The translations under genes and the position numbers were made by a program. The notes under the pieces are model-generated. The model saw nothing but the letters and a program-made list of their open reading frames with translations. It was not told where the DNA came from and made no database searches. Shown piece by piece: positions 10,885-20,815 of a DNA stretch of 64,000 bases. Numbering within the stretch: the first letter of the stretch is position 1; each line of letters starts with the position of its first letter. The DNA comes from Micrasema longulum (lineage: Eukaryota > Arthropoda > Insecta > Trichoptera > Brachycentridae): positions 150,443 through 214,442 of the forward strand of contig JAGVSM010000470.1 in NCBI GenBank assembly GCA_022494885.1, written 5' to 3'.

Positions 10885-11715
10885 TCCGCATTAGGTGGTG
10901 CATAGGGCACTGAATTGGCACTCTAATTGCAGCGTGTGTGGATCAGTTTTGTTTTGGAGAAGCTTTAAATTCAATTTTATTTATTCATATATATGTACAT
11001 TACAAAATGCAATATCTTAATTCATACATATAGAAATAATTAGGTAAAATTAGGTATATATAAAAAAAAACATATAAGTATACATAATATCCAGGGAATA
11101 ATATGTTAAAAAAGTAAGAGAATCTTGTAACGAAAAACTCTCTCAGAGACGTGAAAAATGTCAACGTCCAAAGTAATATTGTTCAACATAGAGATAGCCC
11201 TTCCAACAGGCATAACCATTGGCAGGTTGGTCCTATATATTGGAATGGGAAACAGTATATGCTGACACTGTCTAAGATTTATCCGGAACATAAAAGCTAA
11301 TGCTCCGCATAATTTCAGGATTGTCAATAATACCGCGCAACAATCGAAAGAAGTGCGTAGTTAAATACACACTCCTTCTTGTCTTCAAACTTCTGTAACC
11401 AAGCATACCCTGGAGGAACTCAGTGGGATAACGCCATGGATAAAATACGGTAACCAGTCTAACGCTTCAAGTGCCAGTCCAGAAACAACGAAATATTGCC
11501 ATGTAGAACCTCACCGTTATTTATTTATTCGTTTATCAAAACAGTTCGCAAAAAAATACATTACATACATACATTATATCAACATTTTTTTTTTTATAGT
11601 ACCATTTATCATTACCTTTAAAACCGATAAATCGGGTCAGGAATTAAACATAGGACCTTAAACATGGTAGACAACCACTACACTACACTCAGTTTCCCTT
11701 GTCAGGATTTTTAAT
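10885..11715 (-). mobile_element. SINE family C split by two insertions
   Basis: Three pieces in the correct order for a minus-strand copy of family C remain: the 3' block GTGCATAGGGCACTG (10895), the middle block AACGCTTCAAGTGCCAGTCC (11460-11479), and the tRNA-like head with CAACCACTACACTACACTC (11672-11690). Between the first two lies a 5'-truncated LINE. Between the last two is about 95 bases of A/T-rich filler. TGGATCA and TGGATAA flank the LINE and may be its target-site duplication. Confidence 0.75.
10942..11440 (-). pseudogene. Jockey/CR1-type LINE C-terminus, frameshifted
   Basis: On the minus strand the start reads YPTEFLQGMLGYRSL, then FFRLLRGIIDNPEIM and SFYVPDKS. After a frameshift it continues LRQCQHILFPIPIYRTNLPM, VMPVGRAISMLNN and DIFHVS, ending with a stop at 11106. 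This is the conserved carboxy-terminal tail seen after the RT domain in Jockey/CR1-like LINEs. A 3' untranslated tail runs down to about 10942, inside a SINE. Only the last ~110 codons were inserted. Sister copies lie at 15495, 43576 and 50805. Confidence 0.8.
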
Positions 11716-11802
11716 GATACACACAATAAAATATATTTTTTCAATGGTTATACATAAGTTGACAAATGTTGGACACGTGTCAAGAAATAATATCATATAA
11801 TA

Positions 11803-12345
11803 ATATTTATATATAGGTGGATAATATATATAGCGCCATCTTAGTGAAAATCACCTCAAGGGAGCTATAGAGTAAATACATATCCCAGCGCATCTTGCAG
11901 CTACAGAGCGCATGGACGGTTAGGATTTTAGTTACTCGTTTCTAATTAAGATCAATTTAAATTAAAGAAGATAGAAGCTTGATTACAGCACGTCTTGCAG
12001 CTGCAAAGCGCATGGTCGGTAAGAAATCTAGCCCAGATTTACACATTTTTTAAATTGACAAAGAAATTTAGTGTATTAATGAAATAAATAAAAAAATAAT
12101 AGTATTAATAATAAAAAGGAGTAAGATTACAACACGTCTTGTAGCTACTAAGTGCATGGACGGTTGGAATTCTAGACCCCACAACACGTCTTGTAGCTAC
12201 TAAGTGCATGGACGGTTGGAATTCTAGACCCCATTTACAAAATTTTGGTATTTTTAAAGTTGATAACATTTACATATGGAAGCTAGATTACTGATTGTCA
12301 TGCAGCTACAAAGCGCATGGACGAGTGGATTCTAGCAACTTAAAA
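11803..12345. repeat. Modular repeat with dispersed internal motif, copy 1
   Basis: The element opens with GGATAATATATATAGCGCC, a short interval, then AAGGGAGCTATA. It then holds five copies of a motif like CGTCTTGCAGCTACAGAGCG followed by CATGGACGGTTGGAATTCTA. The motif starts at about 11887, 11993, 12137, 12189 and 12299, spaced by roughly 106, 144, 52 and 110 bases of AT-rich DNA. A second full copy at 17468 has the same order and similar fillers, and a 50-bp start fragment lies at 40240. No protein is evident on either strand. Unequal spacing argues against a satellite. I do not recognise the family. Confidence 0.75.
12129..12232. repeat. Exact 52-bp tandem duplication
   Basis: Bases 12129-12180 and 12181-12232 are identical. 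The unit contains one internal motif of the modular repeat plus its TTGGAATTCTAGACCCC end. The copy at 17468 has only one unit at the corresponding place, so the duplication is younger than the split of the two copies. Confidence 0.92.
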
Positions 12346-13682
12346 TGATATAAATAAATTTACAAAAAATAAACGTAAACATAAAACAAAGTAGTAAATT
12401 AGTCAAGAGTTCATGCAATTTTTTTTTTTAATAAATAAAGCACTGTTTCAACATTACGGTTAACAAAATAAAGATAGATGTCCGAAGAGTAGCTTTTATA
12501 GATAGTAGGTAGATACCGCCGCGATGTGGACTACTGGCTGCTTGATATTTCCTGGAAGATGGTCGATGCACATGTGTAGTTACAGAGAGATGATGCCTAT
12601 TGTTCTAACAACTAGGTGTCCATTTTGGTCGGTATTGTTTCGTTTTATGAGACGCAACATTCCCGTTCAATTCGCTTTTTTACATTAAGGGTTGATTTAT
12701 CATTTTGTATCTTATTCGAAGGTAGGTATCTAAAATATTATGTATTTATCAAAAAACATAAGTTCACTTTTAGTATCACTGTTGTAATTTATAAATTATG
12801 GGGGGTAATGTAGGGCGTTTTATTTTTATACGCGCTACTGCGACGACCAAGACGATTGAGATACATTTTAAGCCAAACAAACCGCAAATCCATCATCTCC
12901 TTCCTCACACACATAAAAGCGAGGAATACATCCGATATTGAATAAGTGCATAGTTTGCGGTGTTCGGAGATCAATTTTGTGGTGGTGAAAGGAAATCACG
13001 AGCGATCTGTTACGAGGAAGAATGGAACGCCAACTGGCAAGAAGAACATCATCCGTCATCACGAACTGATGTCTTCTTCATTTAACATGCACGGAATATT
13101 ATTACAGGTACTGGGTATTTGACGCTTTTCCTAGCGGCACACGCGCCCCGCGAAGATGATCCACGACCACTCGACACGATTCTATTTAGCAGAAACAAAA
13201 ATATCGCTAGCCAAAAGCACAGTGGAATATCTCTGAAAAACAAATTCTGCAAACGGTCGGACTGCATTATGAATACTATATTTTCAAACGGGTAAACTAT
13301 CTAACTTCAGTATTTTAAAATTTGAAAACATTTATTTGGTCAATTTATTAACATACCCGCATGTATATCTGAAAATTGGAATTTCGATTTTATCTCATTG
13401 TTGCTTTGAGCTAGCGGTATGTACGTATGCGACCTATCATCACAAAAAAGTAAATATCTACATAAAAAAATATTAGATAAATATATTAACATTTAACTGT
13501 GTTATAAAGTTGATAGCTATCCGAAATTAAATTATAATATAAAATTTTAGCATATCAAATTAATATAGTAAAATTATATTTAAATTCTATCAATTTATTT
13601 GAAGTTTAAAAGAAATTTAGGTTGATAGGCTTCATTTTTATTTTGTATTACATTTACAAAAAATATTATCAATCACTTTCCG
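12346..13682. other. No gene recognised
   Basis: 12480-13270 is less A/T-rich than its surroundings and has short overlapping open frames on both strands (about 60-65 codons), none with a recognised domain. 13270-13680 is AT-rich. No repeats shared with the rest of the window were seen. Confidence 0.4.
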
Positions 13683-14033
13683 TACCCAATGATGCATAGG
13701 GCACTGCATTATTAAACCAAATGCAGCGTAGTTCGATCATATATTACGTGAAGGCAAGGTGAGCAGTCTTACATTTCAGGCGCCAGTCCAAGAACAATGC
13801 AATATTGCATTAAAAAAACCTTTAAAATCAATATTTCACGTCCACCCTGCCAGGAATCGAACCCAAGACCTCAAGAACGGTAGGCAAACAAGTCAACCAC
13901 TAAACAACGAGGCAGACTTATCTCCACTCGATTTCCTTACTCAGGATTTTTACCTGAGAGCAGCCATCGAGTCGAAAGCACACGTCCAGGTTTTTGGTTC
14001 AATTTACATGCAGAAATGTATTCTTCGAGATTT
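13683..14033 (-). mobile_element. SINE family C, longest copy with a 5' module
   Basis: From 3' to 5' it holds GATGCATAGGGCACTGC, ATGCAGCGTAGTTCGATCAT, CAGGCGCCAGTCCAAGAAC, and the tRNA-like head (13850-13911) with GGAATCGAACCC. Beyond the head is a further ~120-bp module: CCACTCGATTTCC, CTCAGGATTTTTACCTGAG, CATCGAGTCGAAAGC and CCAGGTTTTTGGTTCAATTT. This upstream module recurs with the head at 47240, and without the head at 33150 and 43955. The tRNA relic is therefore internal to a longer unit, which is odd for a simple SINE. Confidence 0.78.
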
Positions 14034-14039
14034 ATAAAA

Positions 14040-14305
14040 ATACCTAAGAAAAAGACCAACTCCAAATATATATGGAGTTTATTTTTTAAGCTCGGTTTAT
14101 ATGAAGGGTCAATGGTAGCCCTTATGTGATTGCCAACACGTATGCCTTACGCACGAGTGTTCCAGTTTCGATTCCAATATAGATTACAATATATATTTAA
14201 ATATATTTTTCTCATACCTGGCTGTTTTGCCATGTAACACTGTGTACATCATTGTAATGGAACTTTTTGACCTATTGTAGATTGAATAAATAAAACTAAT
14301 ATTTT
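14040..14305 (+). mobile_element. Degenerate tRNA-like SINE with LINE-like tail
   Basis: A tRNA-like head (about 14116-14182) reads GGTAGCCCTTATGTGATTGC and contains a degenerate B box, GTTTCGATTCC. It is followed by a 3' region ending TGTAGATTGAATAAATAAAA. Only one copy is visible, so the family is uncertain. It lies directly next to the 5' module of the SINE C copy, in the opposite orientation. Confidence 0.5.
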
Positions 14306-14691
14306 AGCTCCACGTTCGTAAAAAATACCTCGTTATAGCATTTTTTATTCAATTTATTTATTTACTGAACCAACCATATTAAAAAAAAACAATATAAACA
14401 AAATAACAACAAATAATAAGACCAATTACGGGATTCACTTGGGAACAATATAAAAAAACATAAGGTAAAGTTCGCTACGAGTAAAATGAAGTTGGATGGG
14501 AAAACAGGAAAGGAAGAGAAAACGGGAACAATCGAAAGAGAAAGCAAAGCATATAAATAAGATAAACAAAACAAATAAAATAAATATACATTTACTTGTA
14601 TATATTATACAATATAATTAATTCTAAAAATAAGGAAAACTATTTTTATTCTTTTGTTCTAGCCGATTTACTCAAATATTTCAATTTTAGT
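14306..14691. other. No gene recognised
   Basis: AT-rich with A-runs. A 70-codon leucine/phenylalanine-rich frame on the minus strand shows no known domain. Confidence 0.4.
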
Positions 14692-14823
14692 AGCCATTTT
14701 CAACGAGTTGTAAAATAACTTATTATTAGAAAATGGAAATCAAGTTGTGATAAGAGTGGGGTGCGATCCTCGGATCTTTGATCTATGAGTCCACGACATT
14801 AGCCACGGGACCACAACCCGATT
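14692..14823 (-). mobile_element. tRNA-derived SINE, family A
   Basis: On the minus strand it reads GAATCGGGTTGTGGTCCCGT, a B-box region with GGATCGCACCCC (mutated from GGTTCGAACCCC), then TAATAAGTTATTTTAC and CGTTGAAAATGG. The tail after this word is truncated. The B-box change from TTCGAA to ATCGCA probably silences it. Confidence 0.82.
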
Positions 14824-15227
14824 CATAAAAAATAAAACTTAAGATTTTGCTCTTATAACGTCTCCATCGCAATTTTAACGTGTTTTTTGAAGTAATATTT
14901 TGTTTTGTTGAAAAGATCTGTCATGCTTAAGTTTTAATTGTATGAATACACGATTAATGTATTCATTTTTTACCCAGATTCTGAAATTCCAGATTCACAA
15001 ACTGATGAGTTATTCTACTATTGAATCTGGGTATTCTTAATTTTATTAGTAATAATAGTTCAGCAGAATCAATTTCGTTATTTAAGATGTGGCATAAATA
15101 ACCTTGTTCTTGAGCAATTCTTCGATCGTTAAGAGAACTGGTTCGATTGTGCTCGTCTGAATCTACATAATTTGGAAAAATATTATTTGTCTTGTAATTC
15201 AAGTGCAATAAATTCGTTTTGTATGGC
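14824..15227. other. No gene recognised
   Basis: An 88-codon frame on the minus strand (14963-15229) carries no recognised motif. The sequence is AT-rich and not shared with other parts of the window. Confidence 0.35.
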
Positions 15228-15441
15228 AATCATAGATAGACTTATCAATGAAACTTCTTGATTTAGTTTTACTTTTTTATTATTTTGACCAACGAGCGCT
15301 TTCGCCTAAGTAGGCATCTTTAAGACTGGACCAGTCTTGACTAAACCAAGAAGTTTCATTAATAAGTTTATTTATAATTTTATCATAATCATTAACTATG
15401 GAGTTTTATCAAGAAATATCAACAAAAAACATCAAATCATA
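15228..15441. mobile_element. Fold-back element, copy 1, Penelope-like candidate
   Basis: Arms ACTTATCAATGAAACTTCTT (from 15240) and AAGAAGTTTCATTAATAAGT (ending 15367) are inverted copies, about 36 bp each. Between them is GACCAACGAGCGCTTTCGCC, TAAGTAGGCATC, TTTAAGACTGG. A right flank follows (TTTATAATTTTATCATAATC through ATCAACAAAAAACATC) that is shared with the copy at 58887. AATCATA at 15228 and 15435 may be a 7-bp target duplication. On the minus strand the core reads TTAAAGATGCC-loop-GGCGAAAGCG, close to the CTGANGA...GAAA core of hammerhead motifs carried by Penelope-like elements. Origin is inferred; there is no coding region. Confidence 0.7.
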
Positions 15442-15494
15442 AACAGGATTCCATAAAATTGAACCGAATTCAAACAGACTACGCACATACAAAT

Positions 15495-16033
15495 AATTCT
15501 CTATAGTTCTCCGAACTGGAAGGGTTTTTGAGAATCCCCGTACACTCAGAATTTTGTACAACTCGTTGGTTCGCTCGAGGCTTGAGAGTGCATCGGTGAT
15601 ATGGAGTCCGCACGAAGCGAGATACTCCTATACCTCATGTTGGAGGGGGTTCAGAAAAAAATTCTGAGGTATCTCTACATGAGGGAGTATGGTAGTTATC
15701 CGTGGCTCTATCCCACTGGGTTCCTCTTGGGTATGCTTGGGACCAATAGTTTACAACTTAGAAGGGATGGGTCTACACTGACCTGACCTACACTGACATT
15801 TTTTCAGACTGTTAAGGGGTTTTATCGATAACTCAGCCATTTTAGAGTGTATCAATTTTTATGTTCCTGATGGCTATCTCCGACAGCGTCAGCACAGACT
15901 GTTTTACCTCCTGGTTTCCAGAACCAACCTGCCTATGGTCATGCCGATTGGAAGAGCAGTCAAGCAGCTGAACATTATCACTTTGAAGATCGAAATCTTT
16001 CACATTAGTGAAACTATGTTTAATATTGTTTAA
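15495..16033 (+). pseudogene. Jockey/CR1-type LINE RT C-terminus, decayed
   Basis: Translating through frame changes gives LRTGRVFENPRTLRILYNSL, VRSRLESASVIWSPHEARY (the conserved LVRSxLEYASVIWSP block after the RT palm), VQKKILRYLYMREYGSYPWL, YPTGFLLGMLG, then GYLRQRQHRLFYL, SRTNLPMVMPIGRAVKQLN and IFHISE, with a stop ending at 16033. The order is that of a Jockey/CR1-like ORF2 carboxy-terminus. Several shifts and stops make it dead. The 3' untranslated part (GTCGAACCATTGCTCAAGG near 16078) is repeated, reversed, at 43590, so the two belong to one family. Confidence 0.85.
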
Positions 16034-16896
16034 GAGGCAAATACTCTTGCTATTAGAGAGTATTATACCTTAATAATGTCGAACCATTGCTCAAGGGTTC
16101 TTGGTTTGATATAAAGTTCCAATTTAACGTCTTAAATCCTTTGTTATTTGTTATGTTACTTTGTGAATAAACAAATTTGAATTTGAAATTTGAATAATAT
16201 AATATTAATTGTATATATATATCACTAAATGCCTCCGACATTCCAAACTTACTCGATAAAAGCTTCATTTTAAGTTATTTCATCGTGAAATCCATGCACA
16301 TATTGGATAAAACCTGAGTTCCCAATCCTAAAATTTAGAGTATGTCCTTATGCTGATACTTAATTTCATAAATTTTCACATGTAAGAAAATACGATTAAA
16401 ACACTATTTTGATTTAAATTACCTTTTTAATAAGTAATTATTATCAACTGTATTGGACATCATAGTACGGTTAATATATGTAATCTGACATTGGCAGCAT
16501 CATGAAAGGGTATTAGTAATTAGAGGTTTAGTTTGCTCTTGTATTCAGCCTACTTTCTAATTATTGCAATTTAACGACAGTTATTGGTGTTTTTGATTGA
16601 CAAATCAACTGAGGCGGATAGTGGATAGCACGCTATAGGTCGAGAGATAATCACTCGAAAGTTATTTTATAAACGGCTGCAATCTTAGCTCCAATAATGC
16701 GTCGCGAGAACGTATCGTTGCAACACGCAGGAAGAGACTAAGGCGATGTCATGAAAGACGAAAAATGATCAACTATTTTTAAAGTTATTCATCCCAACAT
16801 CAAAAGCGAACGAATATAATAAATTATATTTACTTCCTCGTATAATGTGACTAGAGTTTGCGCCGTTTAAAGTGTTTAATTGTAATTTCATGATTA
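16034..16896. other. LINE 3' tail, then no gene recognised
   Basis: 16034-16200 is the 3' untranslated region of the preceding LINE, ending in AATTTGAATTTGAAATTTGA repeats. 16210-16890 shows no motif; 16600-16740 is less AT-rich and looks unique. Confidence 0.5.
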
Positions 16897-17146
16897 TATA
16901 TATCGACGGTGGAAAGGAAAAATATGGTAAGCAACGTGTAGCAGCTTTACAGAAGAGCCAATTGAAGCTTTTTTTATCAATACAAAAAAAACTCACATAT
17001 ACTAATTATTTTGGCAGGATTCCTTAAAAATAAAAAAAACTAAAACATGATACTTTTTATTCATTAAAATAAAAATAATTGGCTCTTCTGTAAAGTTGGC
17101 TACACGTCGCTTAGGAAATGTTGCCAGTCCACCGTCGATATATTAC
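16897..17146. mobile_element. Small TIR element (~250 bp)
   Basis: The left part (ATCGACGGTGGAAAGG, CAACGTGTAGCAGCTTTACA, GAAGAGCCAATTG; 16902-16963) is mirrored at 17078-17140 (CAATTATT... reversed: AATTGGCTCTTCTGTAAAG, CTACACGTCGC, CCACCGTCGAT). The TIRs are about 65 bp with several mismatches. The interior is A/T-rich and non-coding. AT-runs at both outer edges could be a TA-rich target duplication. Superfamily unknown. Confidence 0.78.
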
Positions 17147-17467
17147 AATTGATAAATACACAAATGATCATGATGTAGGTATTAATATAATATATTATGT
17201 AATTTAGGTACCTAGTTGCTTTTTGGTAAGATTTAAAATATTTCGAGGTAGTTTATTTTTAAGCCATAACAATGAAGCAATCATGTGATTTTACACAGAG
17301 TAAAAAATACGCGTTGTATTATTAAACGTGGAAAATTGCAAAGCATGTACCTCAAATATTAATTTAATTCAAATTCTCGTACAGGAAACGAAAAGGACAT
17401 CTTTATAATCGAGTTAATTAATTTTCACACTAAAAATACGATCAGCAATTTCTTAGACATACTTAAT
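17147..17467. other. No gene recognised
   Basis: AT-rich DNA without a motif or shared repeat. Confidence 0.4.
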
Positions 17468-18010
17468 AATAATAATGTTTGGATAATTTATATAGCGCCA
17501 TTTTTGTGAAAATCGCCTCAAGGGCGCTGTACAATAAATAAATATCCCAACACGTCTTGCAGCTACAGAGCGCATAGACGGTTGGGATTCTAGTTCATCG
17601 TCTCCAATTATGATATATTACAATTATGATATATATGAGCTAGATAACAGAACGTCTTGCAGCTACAGAGCGCATGGGCAATAAGAAATCTAGCCCCTAT
17701 TTACATTTTCATTTTTAAAATTTTTATTTGACAATTAAATTTAGAGTTTAAGTGATATTTTAAAAACGAAATAAAAAGCAAATTTATAAAATAAGAAGTT
17801 AGATAACAACAAGTCTTGCAGCTACTGAGCGCATGGACAGTTGAAATTCTAGACCCCATTTACTAAATTTAGATATTTGATAGTTGATAACATTTACATA
17901 ATATGATAAAAATTATATGATAGCTAACATCACAAAAAGTCTTGTAGCTTCAAAACGCATCGACAAATGGAATTTCAACAACATAAGAATGATTTTAAAA
18001 AGTGAATAAT
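17468..18010. repeat. Modular repeat with dispersed internal motif, copy 2
   Basis: It starts GGATAATTTATATAGCGCC, then AAAATCGCCTCAAGGGCGCT, then four copies of the CGTCTTGCAGCTACAGAGCG motif at about 17555, 17653, 17814 and 17939. The long fillers correspond in order to those of copy 1 at 11803 (for example AGCCC..ATTTACA, and AGTTGATAACATTTACATA before the last motif). Internal motifs are better conserved between the two copies than the A/T-rich fillers. No coding potential was recognised. Confidence 0.75.
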
Positions 18011-20169
18011 ATAAAATAATTTTAAAAAACGCAATAATAATACATTGAGCAAACAGCTGGTAAGTGTGGCAATTAAGTGAACATGTAACAGCACAAAAAG
18101 TAAAATATAAAAAACTAAACAAAGATAGCATTCCTTAACTTATTATTAAGGCTAACAAGACAATAGACGATACTCAAACTCGTCCCTGTTTTATTTTGGT
18201 ATGCAGTAAACAGGATCTATTGTCTTTTTTCTAGTAAATAACTGTAAAAACATTTGGTTCACATTTGGCTGTTCCCTGGGAGATAGAAACGCATCTGGGT
18301 GCGCAGTGTAGAGTGTAGGTACCAAGGAATTTATCCGCTTCTTGTTAATTTTGTTTGTTATTATTATAAGCATTTTTCCCGCTTAAAATTTCTGATTATT
18401 ATTTTTTTACTTTGATTAAGATGTCAGATAAACTTGTGTATTACTTTTGATATTCGAGTAATTTTACGTGATACAGGAAAAATGTATCATTTGTATTTTT
18501 AAATGAACATAGATAGGTAGCACTATATTATACAGAAATCGTTTTATAATAAATAGTTAAATTTTAGCACTCGATCTTCACAAATAAACACTTTTATAAA
18601 CAGTTTTAACAGAAGCACAGTTATAAAATCACGAGAGGTTGTGGCGTTCGAATATATTTTGGTTAGAACAAAGCGTTGAATATAATAACGTTTATAAAAC
18701 AATGCTTTAAATTAACTATCTCACTCTTTGTTTATAGCATGTCCACACCTTAGCGACTTAACTCAATGTTTATAACAATTTAACACATATTTGTGTATTT
18801 TAAACTAAAGTTGCAGAGATGAACTATATTTCACACCCAGCCCGCTCGGAGGCTGGGTGTGTATATAATTATGAATGATATTATAACTTAATACCCTACA
18901 ACCGTATACAGGAAAAATAGTTCCACGCGAGTAACATAAAAAACATAGCATTCCATTAAAATATTAAAAAGGGGCAAGAATAAAAAATGTTTAGCAACAG
19001 TTCATTATAGTAATAGAATATATAGGTATATAAAAGAACGTAAGTATAGGCAAACATTTTATACTGAGTAGAGATACAATATACAATAATAATAACAGTC
19101 GTGTGCCATCAAGTGATTACTGATTATTAGATAGTGGTCAAATTGTTATTTACTATAAGAAGGGAATATTACGAAATGTTTTCACTTGTTCATTGTTATT
19201 TAAAACAAGCCTCGGGAAATGCGACTCCTAACAAATAACAGTATTAAAAAATAACCGTTTTATTATTGCAACAAAAGAGAATAATAAATCTCACTACAGG
19301 TCAAATTCTACAGAGAAAGTATGGAAAGACGTACAAAACGTTTAATCGAGCGGATTTATTGCGTTCGTATGACGGATTTTAGTCGGATACAGAACTCAAA
19401 AATTGTATAAAGCCCTAGGCGTAGAAAAAAGCACCAATAATAATGGACCCACGATACGGGCATCAAGACGCTTGACTTTCGCTGAACTTAAAACACTAGC
19501 GATGCGCGATTAGTTCCCAATAAATTAGAGAAAAGTGTAATTTTCCAGAGCGCTATACATCTATTAGAGAGGATGAATGGGCGATTTAGTAGTCAGACAA
19601 AGGGCCCGTGAGAGCCTAAGAATGCGCTGTACACTAGAGAACACTCGTGATATTCAGGCACGAGGCGCGAGGATGCGTTTGCAGCTATAATCTCATAACT
19701 CCGGACTACGGATCGAAGATACGAGTACATTAACAACAACGCCATTTATAATTCCACTTTGGTTTCAGGAACGGTATAAGGCTCGCGCTCGAGTCGGACG
19801 TTTACTCTAAAACGCCTCATAATTTATGCTCAGAGGGCAGCGCCATACACTGGAGTCGTGTTACTATTTAGTGATTGGTCGTAATTCATCTTTAGTGGGA
19901 CAGTAGTATCATCTTCCCACGGCGATTGAAATTGAAATGTTTTTGCAACATTGTGAGCGCTAAATCAAAACGAAACACAATATCCTTGTTTTTGGTCAAA
20001 TTAAAGATGGATAATCAGCTCACAATTTTATTTAAATGCAGAAGCAGGGGTACGCCGCGAATGAAACTTCATAATAATAATTTATGATTAGAAGCTCATA
20101 AACGGGGATGCCTTGAATGATGAATACCATATTTTAAAAAGGGGTTTTTGTTTTACATGATGTACTTAC
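18011..20169. other. No gene recognised; GC-richer at 19600-19900
   Basis: 18011-19270 is AT-rich apart from the hairpin at 18832. 19300-19950 is the least A/T-biased large patch in this part and contains many CpG words, which could mark unique host DNA. No frame longer than about 60 codons with a motif was found. Confidence 0.4.
18832..18861. repeat. GC-rich 11-bp perfect hairpin
   Basis: CACACCCAGCC (18832-18842) pairs perfectly with GGCTGGGTGTG (18851-18861) across the 8-base loop CGCTCGGA, in strongly AT-rich surroundings. It resembles a bacterial terminator in shape, but nothing else here is bacterial. It could be the 3' hairpin of a rolling-circle or other element, or chance. Confidence 0.75.
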
Positions 20170-20357
20170 TTATTTATTTATTTATTTATTTTAGCACCAC
20201 AGGAGGCCAGGAGGCCCAATTACAGTGGTGAATCACATCACATAACACACAGGCTTAAAAAAATCACATTTTAATATTTGTGTTCTCACCGGGAATCGAG
20301 CCCGGAACCTTTCGTGTGTGAGTCAAGTGTCTTGACCACTACACCACGGAGGCCGCC
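20170..20357 (-). mobile_element. tRNA-derived SINE, family B, with (ATTT)n end
   Basis: On the minus strand the head GGCGGCCTCCGTGGTGTAGT begins at 20357, the B box is GGCTCGATTCCCGG, and the body reaches GCCTCCTGGCCTCCTGTGGT. The 3' end is an AAAT microsatellite (20170-20192), probably the copied tail. One base of the B box differs from the copy at 3809 (TTCGA to CTCGA). Confidence 0.86.
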
Positions 20358-20815
20358 ATAACATATCGACAATGGCAAGTTTGCTAAGTGGCTCAATTTC
20401 ATATTTGTCTCTGATAAATAATACCTACCTCGAGTGATCTTCGGAGTAATAAGAAAAAAACGCAACATTACTTCAACATAGCTAAAATGAATTAATTCAA
20501 TTCACCAATAATGCAATACTGAATACCGAATAAAATGGAACGAAACGCAAGTCATTCACGCCAGTTTTCGCCATATTGTAAACGATGTCGCAAAATAATC
20601 ATTTTGACCAGCCCTTTTTTTTTATCTGATTTCAATTCCAACAAAACGAAAATCAATAAATATAATGCAACACCGTCTTCACCATCAAAATGGGAAGACA
20701 CCTCTGCGACCTAATGCCGCCCCGCGCCTGTTAAAACACCATCGACTGGATAATAGCTGAGCAAGCGCTCAGAGATTACTGTACCTAATAGAGGAACAAT
20801 CGAATGCAACTGTTT
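20358..20815. other. No gene recognised
   Basis: Mixed composition; short frames only. 20690-20760 is GC-richer with no motif. Confidence 0.4.

Noticed and set aside
11803..12345. CRISPR-like array of repeats and spacers
   Set aside because: Spacing is irregular, repeats are diverged, there is a second copy of the whole with the same fillers, and the DNA is eukaryotic.
17555..17960. Ankyrin-repeat coding exon
   Set aside because: One interval is near 99 bp, but the others are not, fillers are A/T-rich with stops, and no frame gives the TPLHxAA motif.
18832..18861. Rho-independent terminator
   Set aside because: No T-run of the right kind, and no bacterial genes nearby.
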